A stretch of 64,000 bases of DNA, taken from assembly GCF_003999975.1 (NCBI RefSeq), contig NZ_RJAC01000004.1, forward strand, positions 412,197 through 476,196, written 5' to 3'. This DNA is from Actinoplanes solisilvae (GTDB taxonomy: Bacteria > Actinomycetota > Actinomycetes > Mycobacteriales > Micromonosporaceae). The notes beneath the pieces are model-generated. The model was not told where the DNA came from. It saw only the letters and a program-made list of their open reading frames with translations, and ran no database searches. The translations under genes were made by a program, and so were the position numbers. The first letter of the stretch is position 1. Each line of letters starts with the position of its first letter. Of this stretch, positions 1-8,528 are shown piece after piece.

Positions 1-2
1 TC

Positions 3-647
3 GGTGAGGAGCGCACCGGGTGGCGGCCGTGGGTCAGCTATCCGCGTCCCGGCGAGCAGACCGAGACGTGGTACGCCTCCGTCGTGCGGCCCGCCACCCC
101 GAAGGGCGCGGCGAACGTCCGCGTCGGTGACGCGCTACGCCTGCGGGTGGCCGCCTACGTCGACGCGACCGACGAGCACTGGCTGGTCGGCGACCTGGCG
201 TACCAGGGCTCGATGACGGCCAAGCTCTACTGCGACGGCAAGCTGCTGACCGAGCTGCCCGACGGCTGGCGCGACGTGCCCGTGCCGGGCGGGGCCGCGA
301 CCTACCGCCTGGCGCTCACCACGGCCCGCCCGAACTACCCGGCGACGACCTCGACGGAGTGGACGTTCCGGTCGGCGCGGTCCGGCGACCTGCCGCTGCT
401 GCAGATCTCGTACGACGCCCCGGTCGAGCTCGGCAACACGGCGACGACGCGGGCACACCGGCTGGGCGTGAGCGTGCCCGGTGCCCGTACGGTCAAGGTC
501 GAGACCTCGGGCGACGAGGGCCGCACCTGGGTCGAGGGCACGAGGGTGCCGGCCGGTCGCGGAACCGTCTCGCTGCGGGTCACGGCCACCGACCGGGCGG
601 GTAACAGCGTCAAGCAGACGGTGCTGAGGGCGTACGCCCGCTCCTGA
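3..647 (+). CDS. C-terminal part of a secreted subtilisin-like (S8) peptidase, 5' end outside the window
   Basis: The frame is open from the first base, so the true start lies upstream. The visible 214 residues contain no catalytic motif. They look like the all-beta C-terminal region that follows the catalytic domain in secreted actinobacterial S8 peptidases: alternating hydrophobic strands, a segment reading LPLLQISYDAPV, then a segment with DEGRTWVEGT and a closing ATDRAGNSV motif typical of Ig-like repeats. The role would be extracellular protein degradation. The assignment rests on this tail only; another secreted multidomain hydrolase is possible. A strong hairpin follows the stop codon. 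Confidence 0.5.
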   Translation, partial: GEERTGWRPWVSYPRPGEQTETWYASVVRPATPKGAANVRVGDALRLRVAAYVDATDEHWLVGDLAYQGSMTAKLYCDGKLLTELPDGWRDVPVPGGAATYRLALTTARPNYPATTSTEWTFRSARSGDLPLLQISYDAPVELGNTATTRAHRLGVSVPGARTVKVETSGDEGRTWVEGTRVPAGRGTVSLRVTATDRAGNSVKQTVLRAYARS

Positions 648-653
648 GAAATG

Positions 654-682
654 GGGGGAGGCCCTCGAGCTGGGCCTCCCCC
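654..682. terminator. Bidirectional terminator hairpin
   Basis: A perfect 11-bp stem (arms 654-664 and 672-682) with a 7-nt loop lies between the stop of the protease gene and the stop of the convergent hdeD fragment. It has no U-tract, as is usual in high-GC actinobacteria. Confidence 0.7.
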
Positions 683-686
683 GTTC

Positions 687-1079
687 TCACGCGGCGGCGT
701 GCAGTTTGCCGGGGGCCGTCGCCCGCAGGTCGATCGCCGTCGCGAAGAGCGAGACGGCGGTGATCAGGTTGAAGAAGCCGTAGATCTGCGCCAGGGTGAT
801 CGCCCCGATGTTCGGCGACGCGAACAGCACGAGCCCGAACACGATGCCGAGCAGACCGGTCAGTGCCAGCCAGACCCGGCTGCGCCCGCGGTCGGGGCCG
901 AACGCCAGGGCCAGCTCGGTGACCCCGGAGATGACCGCCCAGGCCACGATCCACAGCACCAGCACCAGGGCGGTGATGCCCGGCCAGAGCAGCGCCACCA
1001 CACCGGCGGCGACGTCGAGCACGCCGATCAGCAGGCGGCCGACCACCGGGCCGGCCGCCTCGGACCGGAAGGCCCGCAC
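687..1079 (-). pseudogene. hdeD-like gene, 3' fragment (DUF308 membrane protein)
   Basis: This 130-codon stretch encodes four hydrophobic helices with the HdeD/DUF308 pattern: short helices separated by WPGITA-type and SPNIGA-type turns. HdeD-family proteins normally have six helices, and the first two are missing here. They are found at 1681-1830 on the same strand, beyond an insertion element. Joining the two pieces at the shared GTG gives an uninterrupted 179-codon gene. Family members are small inner-membrane proteins linked in enterobacteria to acid resistance; the role in actinobacteria is unclear. A residual GTG at 1079 could still start this fragment, but there is no evidence it is translated. 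Confidence 0.75.
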
Positions 1080-1084
1080 CCGTT

Positions 1085-1531
1085 ACCTCTCTGTGTGCTT
1101 TGGTGAGCACCTGATCGGTAGTCCTGCCTTGCGGCGGGACGGTCCCGGTCTGACCGACTGGTGTCGTGCCGGGTTCACGCTTCACAGCCACCTGCCCGCA
1201 TGCGCGGGTCTTCTGGTCGGCTCCCGGCGGTGTCGAGCTTCGCCGCGAGAGCGGCCAGGTTCAGGGCGGCGTTACGGTCGCGGTCGATGACCAGACCGCA
1301 CGCCTCACAGGCGAATTCACGCTCGGACAGGGCGGGCTTGGTTGTCACCGCGCCACAGGCCGAGCAGGTCTTGGAGGGACGATCCTGCAACGCGGCCTTG
1401 TACAAAGCGTCGACATCACGGCCCGGCGCCGAGATCGCAGATGCGACACCGGAACGCACACTATCGCTCACGGTCCCCCTCTCTACGCGCCCTCCATCGG
1501 AACGAAAACAGTCTCCCGCACCGCATGACAA
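1085..1531 (-). pseudogene. tnpB: tnpB remnant: zinc ribbon and RuvC-III end of a TnpB-like nuclease
   Basis: The piece reads CSACGAV, then CEACGLVIDRDRNAALN, which are the paired CxxC zinc-ribbon motifs and the DRDxNAAxN motif (RuvC-III) of TnpB/OrfB proteins. The RuvC-I and RuvC-II parts and the whole N-terminal domain are absent. After the tail DPRMRAGGCEA the frame ends, and the usual tail (VAVKREPGT, TGTVPPQGR) continues in another frame down to about 1085, so there is also a frameshift. TnpB proteins are RNA-guided nucleases carried by IS200/IS605 and IS607 elements; this one must be inactive. Confidence 0.8.
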
Positions 1532-1577
1532 CTAGTCAAGAGACAGATTGTCGTCTGCCTAGGATTTGGCATGTGGC

Positions 1578-1677
1578 GCCGCAGCACGGTTCCCTACGAG
1601 ATACCGGTGGCCGCTGCCCATTTCTTCCATTGACACCGTCACTATTGCCAACCAGTGAGCACTACCGACTATCAACA
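1578..1677. repeat. Left end of the TnpB-type element, inverted relative to the copy at the window end
   Basis: These 100 bases align without gaps to the reverse complement of 63901-64000 with about 10 mismatches. The block lies upstream of the tnpB remnant, so it is the left end in the tnpB direction. It marks the element boundary at both loci. Confidence 0.85.
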
Positions 1678-1680
1678 CAT

Positions 1681-1830
1681 CACCAGATGCCACCCTTCGA
1701 GCACCCCGGACCCGATCGAGAAGATCGCGAACAGCAGCACGAACGCCCCGACGGTGATCTCCGGCCAGATGACCGCGATCACCCCCGTGACCAGAGCCAA
1801 AACACCACGCCACACCAGACTGCTACGCAT
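1681..1830 (-). pseudogene. hdeD-like gene, 5' fragment
   Basis: Fifty codons from the ATG at 1830 encode the first two HdeD-type helices, with the typical turn VIWPEITVGA between them. A GGGAG ribosome binding site lies a few bases upstream of the ATG. The frame then runs into the insertion element and stops two codons later. It is the missing N-terminus of the fragment at 687-1079. Confidence 0.75.
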
Positions 1831-1924
1831 CGCCAGATCTCCCGTCCCGGTTGGTGCCAACGAGATCGGTGTGCCCGTTCACGAAGTTCGGTAGAGCGTG
1901 TTCTGCGACAACTCTCGGCGCCGT

Positions 1925-3337
1925 TCAGTGGTTGAGTTTCGACTTGTGCCGGCCGTAGAAGGCGTACAGGACGGCTCCGAGCAGGAACCAGACCGCGAAG
2001 CGCAACCAGGTCACCGGGTCGAGGTAGGTGATCAGCCAGATCGAGAAGACGACGCCGACCGCCGGGACGATCGGCATCCACGGCAGCCTGAAGCTGCGCG
2101 GGATGTCGGGGCGGCGGTAGCGCAGCACGATCACGGCGACGCAGACGACCACGAAGGCCAGCAGGATGCCGATGTTGGTCAGCTCGGCCGCCTCGCGGAT
2201 GGGCAGAAAACCGGCGATGACCGCCGAGGCGATGCCGGCGATCCAGGTGACCCGGGTCGGCACGCGGCGGGTCGGGTGGAGTTTGCCGAACCAGGCGGGC
2301 AGCAGGCCGTCGCGGCTCATCGAGTACCAGACCCGGGTCACGCCGAGCATGAACGTGAACATGACCGTCAGGATGCCGACGATGGCGCCGACCGCGATGA
2401 CGTCGGCCAGCCCGGAGAGCCCGACCGAGGCGAACGCGGTGGAGAAGCCGCTCTCGGGGTCGATGTCGCGGTAGTTCTGCATGCCGGTCAGCACGAGGGT
2501 GGCCAGCACGTAGAGGACCATCGAGATGATCAGCGAGTAGATGATGGCCTTGGGCATGTGACGGCGGGCGTCCTTGGACTCCTCGGCGGCGGTGCTCATC
2601 GCGTCGTAGCCGAAAACGGCGAAGAAGACGGTGGCCGCGCCGGTGATCGCGCCGCTCCAGCCGAACGGGAAGAACGGGTCGTAGTTGGAGCGGGTGATGT
2701 GGAAGGCGCCGACGATCACCACGAGCAGGACGATGGCCACCTTGAGGATGACCACGGCGGTCTCGGCGCGGGCCGCGGCCCGGATCCCGCGGTTCAGCAG
2801 ATACGCGATGAGCAGGCAAAGCACGACGGCGAAGAGGTCGACGACGTGCCCGTCGCCGGTGCCGGGGGCGCCGAGCATCCAGGCCGGCAGGTCGACGCCG
2901 AGGTCGGCCATCAGGAAGGAGAAGTAGCCGGAGATGCCGATCGCGACGACCGAGACGATGGCCGTGTACTCCAGCAGCAGGTCCCAGCCGATGAACCAGG
3001 CCACCACCTCGCCCAGCACGACGTAGCCGTACGTGTAGGCCGACCCGGCCCGCGGGATCATGCCGGCGAACTCGGCGTAGGACAGGGCGGCCGCGGCGCT
3101 GGCGATACCGGCGATCAGGAACGAGAACAGGACCGCGGGACCGGCCGTCTCGTTGGCGACCGCGCCGGCCAGGGCGAAGATGCCGGCGCCGATGATGCCG
3201 CCGACGCCGATCGCGGTGAGCTGCCACAGCCCGAGCGAGCGCTCGAGATCGGTGCCGCCCTCGTCGGTGACGTCGTCGACCGGTTTGCGCCGGAAGATCC
3301 CCGACCCCCGGCCGAATCGCTGCGGTGACACGGACAT
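1925..3337 (-). CDS. APC-superfamily amino acid permease (cationic amino acid transporter type)
   Basis: The 470-residue protein has about twelve hydrophobic segments and the APC family start: a soluble N-terminus, then GVGGIIGAGIFALAG in helix 1, the glycine-rich substrate-binding break of the family. Later helices include an FFAVFGYDAMSTAAEE segment, a helix 6 signature of CAT/YfnA-like transporters. It probably imports or exchanges amino acids across the cytoplasmic membrane by proton or antiport coupling; the substrate cannot be read from sequence. The start at 3337 is preferred over an upstream frame extension because GGGGAGG lies 6 nt before it. It appears monocistronic. Confidence 0.88.
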   Translation of the reverse strand: MSVSPQRFGRGSGIFRRKPVDDVTDEGGTDLERSLGLWQLTAIGVGGIIGAGIFALAGAVANETAGPAVLFSFLIAGIASAAAALSYAEFAGMIPRAGSAYTYGYVVLGEVVAWFIGWDLLLEYTAIVSVVAIGISGYFSFLMADLGVDLPAWMLGAPGTGDGHVVDLFAVVLCLLIAYLLNRGIRAAARAETAVVILKVAIVLLVVIVGAFHITRSNYDPFFPFGWSGAITGAATVFFAVFGYDAMSTAAEESKDARRHMPKAIIYSLIISMVLYVLATLVLTGMQNYRDIDPESGFSTAFASVGLSGLADVIAVGAIVGILTVMFTFMLGVTRVWYSMSRDGLLPAWFGKLHPTRRVPTRVTWIAGIASAVIAGFLPIREAAELTNIGILLAFVVVCVAVIVLRYRRPDIPRSFRLPWMPIVPAVGVVFSIWLITYLDPVTWLRFAVWFLLGAVLYAFYGRHKSKLNH

Positions 3338-3410
3338 GACGGCCTCCCCGATGAGCGCTCCTCTCGGAGTACCACGTGAGGCCGTCTTTCGCATCTACAG
3401 GCGTTGATAT

Positions 3411-3524
3411 TTATCCGCGGGTCAGGGCGACCGCGATGAACAGGCCGTAGAAGACGATCAGCCCCGCGATCAGCGCGATCGTCGTGCCCGGCCCGATGCT
3501 GTGTTCCCACTCGTCGTCGTCCAC
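3411..3524 (-). CDS. Small single-span membrane protein
   Basis: A 37-residue reading frame from the GTG at 3524 encodes an acidic N-terminus (VDDDEWEHS) followed by one hydrophobic span of about 22 residues and a short TRG tail. The layout is typical of the very small membrane proteins found between actinobacterial genes. A longer version starting at 3641 would run into the divergent gene at 3634, so the short form is preferred, although its ribosome binding site is weak. The function is not recognisable. Confidence 0.4.
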   Translation of the reverse strand: MDDDEWEHSIGPGTTIALIAGLIVFYGLFIAVALTRG

Positions 3525-3633
3525 CGTTGCCCAACGAGGACGGCCCGCGATATCGACGGCCGTTCCCCCGTACGAGACCCGGGTTGCCCGATGTGGACAG
3601 CGACCGCCACCATGCAGGGCAGGAGGTCGCCGC

Positions 3634-4509
3634 TTGAGCAACGAACTCTTCTACCCCGCCATGTACTACTCGTGGGACCGCGGCAGCGTGTCCGGTCATC
3701 GCAGCTTCCGAACGGCGAACCGCGTACGCCTCCTCGCGCTCTTCGTCGCCGCGGTCGGAGGCGCCGCCTCGTGGCGAACCGGCGAGGTCGACCTGTTCGG
3801 CGTGCTCGGCCTGGTGTCGTTCGCCGTCGCGCTGGCCACCGGGGCCTATCTGCTGACGATCGACCCCGAGAAGCTCTGGTACGAGGCCCGCACCGCGACC
3901 GAGTCGACGAAGACGCTGGCCTGGCGCTACGCCGTCGGCGGCAACCCGTTCCCCGGCACGCTGCCCGCGCGGGAGGCCGACGAACGACTGGTCGCGCGGC
4001 TCACCGCGGTGGCCGCCTCGCTCGATACGGTGGCCGAGCCCGGCCGCGACGACACGAACGAGCTGATCACCGAGCCGATGCGCAAGCTGCGGGCTGCGCC
4101 GTTCGACGAGCGGAAGGCGGCCTACCTGCGCGACCGCGTCGTCGCGCAGGAGGGGTGGTACCGCGACACGGCCCGCGCCGACGCCCGCCGGTTCCGCACG
4201 CTGACCTCGGTGGCGATCGCGCTCGAGTTCGCCGGGCTGACCGGGGCCGGGCTGAAGGCGTTCGGCGTTCTCGACGTCGACCTGCTGGGCGTGTTCGGCG
4301 CGGCCGCGGCCGGTCTCGCGGCGTGGATCCAGGCCCAGCGGTACGCCGAGACGACGCGCTCCTACACGACGACCTACCGGGAGCTGGGCCTGGTCAAGGC
4401 CCACCTCGCTGCCGTCGCCGAGGACCGGTGGCCGGGCTTCGTCGAGGACGCCGAGGCGACGGTCACCCGCGAGCACTCCCTGTGGCGTGCCACGAAGGGG
4501 CTGGCATAG
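3634..4509 (+). CDS. DUF4231-like four-helix membrane protein (SLATT-related)
   Basis: The TTG start at 3634 has AGGAGG 7 nt upstream, which fixes it; the protein has 291 residues. Two hydrophobic helices lie at about residues 27-75 and a second pair at about 190-235, with soluble helical segments between and after. The second half repeats the plan of the first (helix pair, then a run like AQRYAETTRSYTTTYREL). This matches DUF4231 proteins. Related SLATT domains sit beside nucleotide-second-messenger defence systems, but no such partner gene is next to this one, so a defence role is only a possibility. Confidence 0.6.
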   Translation: MSNELFYPAMYYSWDRGSVSGHRSFRTANRVRLLALFVAAVGGAASWRTGEVDLFGVLGLVSFAVALATGAYLLTIDPEKLWYEARTATESTKTLAWRYAVGGNPFPGTLPAREADERLVARLTAVAASLDTVAEPGRDDTNELITEPMRKLRAAPFDERKAAYLRDRVVAQEGWYRDTARADARRFRTLTSVAIALEFAGLTGAGLKAFGVLDVDLLGVFGAAAAGLAAWIQAQRYAETTRSYTTTYRELGLVKAHLAAVAEDRWPGFVEDAEATVTREHSLWRATKGLA

Positions 4510-4512
4510 GGG

Positions 4513-4559
4513 CTGTTCGGAATGCGGCCTCGTCCGCGGCCCGGCACCATTCCGAACAG
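4513..4559. terminator. Bidirectional terminator hairpin
   Basis: A perfect 12-bp stem (CTGTTCGGAATG at 4513-4524 and its complement at 4548-4559) encloses a GC-rich loop that can pair further. It sits exactly between two convergent genes. Confidence 0.75.
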
Positions 4560-4561
4560 GC

Positions 4562-5164
4562 CTAGGGGCAGAGGCGGGCGGTCAGCTCTTCCGCGGCGGC
4601 CCGCCAGGCGCTCTCGGCCTCGGCGGTGAGCTTCTCGTGCAGGGCGGGGACGCCGTCGACCCCGCGGCGGTCGCCCGCCCAGCGCAGCAGGGTGTCGGCG
4701 GCGTGGTAGCGGACCAGGTATTCCGGGTCGCTGACCGCCGCCGCGAGCGCCCGCACCAGCCCCACGGTGGGCACGAAACCGGCCAGGGCGATCGCGGCGT
4801 CGAGGCGTACGACCTCTGACCGCGCTCCGGAGAGGACACCGGCGATGGGCGTGGCCCAGCCGGGATCGCGCGTGACGGTATAGAGCGCCTCGGCCACGCG
4901 AACGCGGAACTCGTCCTGGGCACGGATCAGTGCCGTGCGCAGGAAGCTGACGGCGTCCGGCGGCGCGAGACCGGCCGAGGCCAGAGCGGTGAAGGAGCGA
5001 GCGGCGAGCGGGTCACCGGCGGCCAGACCGGCCCGCAGCATGCGCTCGACGGCTTTCGGCCCGACCCGGGCGGCCTCGGTCAGCGCCACGAAGTCGCGTC
5101 CCGCCCCCGGAGAGTCGCCGAAGATCTCCTGCCGCCACCGCTGCCACTCCGCATTCCCGTTCAT
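4562..5164 (-). CDS. HEAT-repeat protein
   Basis: The 200-residue soluble protein is a chain of short antiparallel helix pairs. HEAT-type units are recognisable around residues 85-165, for example the repeating pattern of VRLDAAIALAGF and LVRYHAADTLLRW. Such proteins are generally scaffolds or adaptors; no catalytic motif is visible. A TAATAAT element (5173-5179 on the opposite strand) lies 8 nt before the ATG, so a leaderless transcript is possible. The terminator at its 3' end and the divergent neighbour suggest a single-gene unit. Confidence 0.65.
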   Translation of the reverse strand: MNGNAEWQRWRQEIFGDSPGAGRDFVALTEAARVGPKAVERMLRAGLAAGDPLAARSFTALASAGLAPPDAVSFLRTALIRAQDEFRVRVAEALYTVTRDPGWATPIAGVLSGARSEVVRLDAAIALAGFVPTVGLVRALAAAVSDPEYLVRYHAADTLLRWAGDRRGVDGVPALHEKLTAEAESAWRAAAEELTARLCP

Positions 5165-5338
5165 CGACGGACATTATTACCAGAGTTAGCTGAGAGTGCC
5201 GACTCGGCCACCCGGCGAGTGGGCCGGCCCACGTGCCCGTCCTCGGGGGTCCTATCTGCACTGAACCGGTCAAGTCACGGTCAAGTCGGTTCCGGAACAC
5301 TGGCGCCCTTCCGTTACCCGACGATCTAGGAGCCTGCC

Positions 5339-5959
5339 GTGCCCGACCCGACCGAGCTGGTGGTGATACACCGGGTGTTCCGGCGCGAGGCGTCGTTCCT
5401 GCTCCGCTTCGTCCTGGCGGCCCGCCCCGGCGACACCCGGCGGGCCGCCCAGGTGGCCGCGGCGATCCGCGACTACACCGACGCCCTGCTGCAGCACTGC
5501 CGGCTCGAGGACGACCTGGTCCGGCCCCTGCTGCACGCCCGCGCCCGCCTCTACGACGAGCAGGTGAACCGCATGCACGAACAGCACGCCCGGCTCGAGA
5601 AGGGCCTGCTCACGATCGGCGACCTGCTGCCGCACTGGGAGCTGACGGCGACCGACGAGACGCAGGACGAGCTGGGCGAACACCTCGCCGAGCACCGTCT
5701 GCTGCTGGTCGAGCACCTCGACGACGAGGAGGAGATGATCCTGCCGCTGATCGCCGAGTACCTGACCCCGGCCGAGTTCTCGCAGGTCGCGCGGGACCAG
5801 GCCACGCCCGCGCTCGGCGCTCTGCTGGAGGAGGCCAGCATGGCCGAGCGCAAGACCCTGCTGTCCCGGCTACCGTTCGCCGACCGGGCACTGTGGTGGG
5901 TGTCCGGGCGTCACCGCTACGCCCGCAGGGTCGCCGAGCTGCGCGAACCACGGGACTGA
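5339..5959 (+). CDS. Hemerythrin HHE domain protein
   Basis: The GTG start at 5339 is preceded by TAGGAG. The 206-residue helical protein carries the spaced His and Glu residues of the hemerythrin four-helix bundle: VIHRVFRRE near residue 9, LLQHCRLEDD near 50, RMHEQHARLE near 80 and LAEHRLLLVEHLDDEEE near 116. Hemerythrin-like proteins bind a di-iron centre and handle oxygen, nitric oxide or peroxide, or sense redox state. The C-terminal third (after about residue 160) has no metal ligands. Two CGGTCAAGT copies upstream (about 5267-5287) could be part of the promoter or an operator. Confidence 0.8.
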   Translation: MPDPTELVVIHRVFRREASFLLRFVLAARPGDTRRAAQVAAAIRDYTDALLQHCRLEDDLVRPLLHARARLYDEQVNRMHEQHARLEKGLLTIGDLLPHWELTATDETQDELGEHLAEHRLLLVEHLDDEEEMILPLIAEYLTPAEFSQVARDQATPALGALLEEASMAERKTLLSRLPFADRALWWVSGRHRYARRVAELREPRD

Positions 5960-6047
5960 GGTGTCCGGAACCCGACCGCCCGAGGTGGCGCCCGGCACAT
6001 AGGATCGCGTGTCTCGACTGATCGACGACACGCTGGGGGAACCGACG

Positions 6048-8528
6048 ATGACCGAGGTGGGAGTCCTCGGTCCGGTCGAGATCCGCCGGGGCGGTGTGCC
6101 GGTCGCCGTGCGCGGCAACCAGCCCCTGGCCGTGCTCGCGATGCTGGCCGTCGCCCGGGGCCGCCCGGTCGCCGCCGACCGGCTCGCCGACGACCTGTGG
6201 GGCGCGGCCGCGCCGCCGGGCGCCCACGCCGTGCTGCAGGCGCACATCTCCCGGCTGCGGCGCGCGCTGGAACCCGAGCGACCTCCCCGCGGCGCCGCGT
6301 CGTTGCTGGTCAGCGAGGGGGCGGGCTACGCGCTGCGGCTTCCGGCGGGGGCGCTCGACGCCGAGCGGTTCGAGACCGCCGTACGGGCCTCGGCCGGTCT
6401 CACCCCCGCCGATGAACTCGCCCGCCTCGAGGCCGCACTCGCGATCTGGCGGGGCCGGCCCTACGAGCAGTTCGCCGACGCCGAGTGGGCCGCGGCCGAG
6501 ACCGCCCGCCTGACCGAGCTGCGCCACATCGCACGCGAACGGGCCGTCACCTCGCTGCTGCGCCTCGGCCGGCCCGGCGACGCCGCCCTGGCCGCGCGCG
6601 AGCTCACCGGCGAGGAACCGCTGCGCGGCGAGCCGTGGCGGCTGCACGCTCTCGCGTTGTGGGCGGGCAACCGGTCGGCCGACGCCCTCGCCGTGCTCGC
6701 CGCGCACCGCCGCCTGGTCGCGGCCGAGCTGGGTCTTGACCCCGAACCGGCGATGGTGGCGCTGGAACAGGCCATCCTCGGGCAGCGGGCCGACGTGCTC
6801 GAAACCGCCCTGCGGCCGTCCGACGCGGTCCGCCCGGCCCAGCTCCCCCGCTCCCCCGAGGCGTTCTCGGGCCGCGACGACGAGCTTCGCCGACTCGACA
6901 AGCACAGCCTGGTCGTCATCAGCGGAACGGGCGGGCTCGGCAAGACCACCCTGGCCGTTCGGTGGGCGCACGAGGCCGCTGCCCGTTACCCCGACGGGCA
7001 GCTCTACGGTGACCTGCGCGGCTACTGCCCGATGGAGCCGCCCGCCGAACCCGGCGACATCCTCGGTGGGTTCCTCGGCGCGCTCGGCCAGCGGGTGCCG
7101 CCCAGCACCGAGGAACGGTCGGCGCTGTTGCGCAGCGTCCTCGCCGGACGGCGCATGCTGATCGTGCTCGACAACGCCCGCGACGCCGACCAGGTGCGAC
7201 CCCTGCTGCCCGGCGCGCCCGGCTGCGCGGTCGTGGTCACCAGTCGCAGCCGGCTCGGCGATCTCGTCGTCGCCGACGGGGCGTACGCGATGCATCTCTC
7301 CGCCTTCAGCGACGACGAGGCGGTCGCCTACCTGCGCCGACGTCTCGGCCCGGCCGCCGACGCCGACATCGAGGCGCGGGACGCGATCGTGGCCCGCTGC
7401 GGTGGGCTGCCGCTGGCCCTGGCGCTGATCTGCGCGCGGGCCGCGTCGTCGCCGGCGCCGCTGCGCGAGATCGAGGCGGGGGTCGAGGGGCTCGACGCGT
7501 TCGCGGTCACCGGTGTCCGCCACGACCTGCGCGCCGTCTTCTCGTGGTCGTACCGGGGTCTCGCCGCGCCCGCCGCCCGCCTGTTCCGGCTGCTCCCGCT
7601 GCACCCCGGCGCCGAGGTGAGCGTCGAGGCGGCGGCCGCGCTGGCCGGGGTCGATCCCGCGGTGGCCCGGGTGCTGCTGCGCCGGCTGGTCGACGCGCAC
7701 CTGATCGCCGAGCCGCGGCCCGGCCGGTTCACGCTGCACGACCTGCTGCGGGCGTACGCCCGGGAGATCGCCCCGCCCGAGTCCGGCGCGCTGCGCCGCC
7801 TGCTCGAGTTCTACCTGCACTCGGCCCGCAGCGCCGCGCTGCTGCACTCGCCGTACCGCCACCCCGTGATGGTCGGGCCCGGACCGGCCGGCCTCTCGTT
7901 CGCCGGCCCGGCCGCGGGCACCGCCTGGCTCGACGACGAGTACGAGAACCTCGGCGCGCTGCTGGAGCTGTGCCGCACGCCGCAGTGGTCGTCGTACCTG
8001 CCGCCGTTCGTGTGGGTGCTGACCCCCTACCAGCAGGACCTGCGTTTCCACCTGGCCGACTCGCTGACCCTGTGCCGCGACGCCCTCGCGGTCGCGTCCG
8101 ACCGATGGTGGGTCGGCTACCTGCACTACGTGCTCGGCCGCGGCCTGCTGCGACTCGACCGGCCCGCCGAGGCACGGGCCGAGCTGGCCAAGGCGATCGC
8201 GGTCGGCCGGGCGAGCGGCGACCCGGTGGCGCTCGCCAACGCCCTGCTCGGTGTGGCCGAGTCCATCGTGGGCACGCATTCCTCGCCGACCCGCGAGCAG
8301 GCGGCCGAGGCCTACCCGTTCGCGGCCGAGGCCCGTGAGCTCTACGTGCGGCTCGGCAACGACCAGGGCCGGGCCGAGGTGGCCGGCGCGCTGCACCCGC
8401 TCGCGTGGCACCACGCCTGGCAGCCGGACGGCCGGGCCGAGGCGCTGCGCCTGTTCGAGGCGACCCGCCACCCCGACCTGCCCCGCCTGACCATGGCCCT
8501 CGACCTGCCCGAAAGTGAGGCCCCATGA
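6048..8528 (+). CDS. SARP/AfsR-type transcriptional regulator with BTAD and NB-ARC domains
   Basis: The 826-residue protein begins MTEVGVLGPVEIRRGG, the standard start of an OmpR-type winged helix in SARP regulators (about residues 1-95), followed by a bacterial transcriptional activation domain (about 100-245). An NB-ARC ATPase has its P-loop GTGGLGKTT at about 293-301 and a VVVTSRSRLG motif further on. The C-terminal part is helical and TPR-like. Family members activate secondary-metabolite or regulatory genes. The ATG at 6048 has GGGGA upstream and is preferred to the GTG at 6009. The stop overlaps the next start (ATGA), so the two are translationally coupled. No biosynthetic cluster is adjacent. 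Confidence 0.85.
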   Translation: MTEVGVLGPVEIRRGGVPVAVRGNQPLAVLAMLAVARGRPVAADRLADDLWGAAAPPGAHAVLQAHISRLRRALEPERPPRGAASLLVSEGAGYALRLPAGALDAERFETAVRASAGLTPADELARLEAALAIWRGRPYEQFADAEWAAAETARLTELRHIARERAVTSLLRLGRPGDAALAARELTGEEPLRGEPWRLHALALWAGNRSADALAVLAAHRRLVAAELGLDPEPAMVALEQAILGQRADVLETALRPSDAVRPAQLPRSPEAFSGRDDELRRLDKHSLVVISGTGGLGKTTLAVRWAHEAAARYPDGQLYGDLRGYCPMEPPAEPGDILGGFLGALGQRVPPSTEERSALLRSVLAGRRMLIVLDNARDADQVRPLLPGAPGCAVVVTSRSRLGDLVVADGAYAMHLSAFSDDEAVAYLRRRLGPAADADIEARDAIVARCGGLPLALALICARAASSPAPLREIEAGVEGLDAFAVTGVRHDLRAVFSWSYRGLAAPAARLFRLLPLHPGAEVSVEAAAALAGVDPAVARVLLRRLVDAHLIAEPRPGRFTLHDLLRAYAREIAPPESGALRRLLEFYLHSARSAALLHSPYRHPVMVGPGPAGLSFAGPAAGTAWLDDEYENLGALLELCRTPQWSSYLPPFVWVLTPYQQDLRFHLADSLTLCRDALAVASDRWWVGYLHYVLGRGLLRLDRPAEARAELAKAIAVGRASGDPVALANALLGVAESIVGTHSSPTREQAAEAYPFAAEARELYVRLGNDQGRAEVAGALHPLAWHHAWQPDGRAEALRLFEATRHPDLPRLTMALDLPESEAP

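Larger units (their letters stand above)
1080..1680 (-). mobile_element. Decayed TnpB-type insertion element (IS200/IS605 or IS607 group) inside hdeD
   Basis: About 600 bp separate the two in-frame halves of hdeD. The segment carries the C-terminal zinc-ribbon end of a TnpB-like protein on the minus strand. Its left end (1578-1677) is about 90% identical, without gaps, to the reverse complement of 63901-64000 at the other edge of the window. The flanks rejoin as hdeD with at most GGTG shared at both junctions and no long target duplication. That fits IS607-type insertion at GG, but no transposase is left to decide the family. Most of tnpB is gone, so this copy cannot move by itself. Confidence 0.8.

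Noticed and set aside
1898..3328. Long plus-strand open frame opposite the APC permease gene
   Set aside because: Its translation is highly charged and repetitive, the usual shadow of a high-GC gene; the minus-strand frame gives a clear permease.
3411..3641. 76-codon version of the small membrane protein
   Set aside because: The first 39 codons are arginine/proline-rich and overlap the divergent gene at 3634; the GTG at 3524 fits better.
5610..8471. 953-codon minus-strand open frame opposite the SARP gene
   Set aside because: Shadow frame of a GC-rich gene; the plus strand shows the full SARP/NB-ARC domain order.
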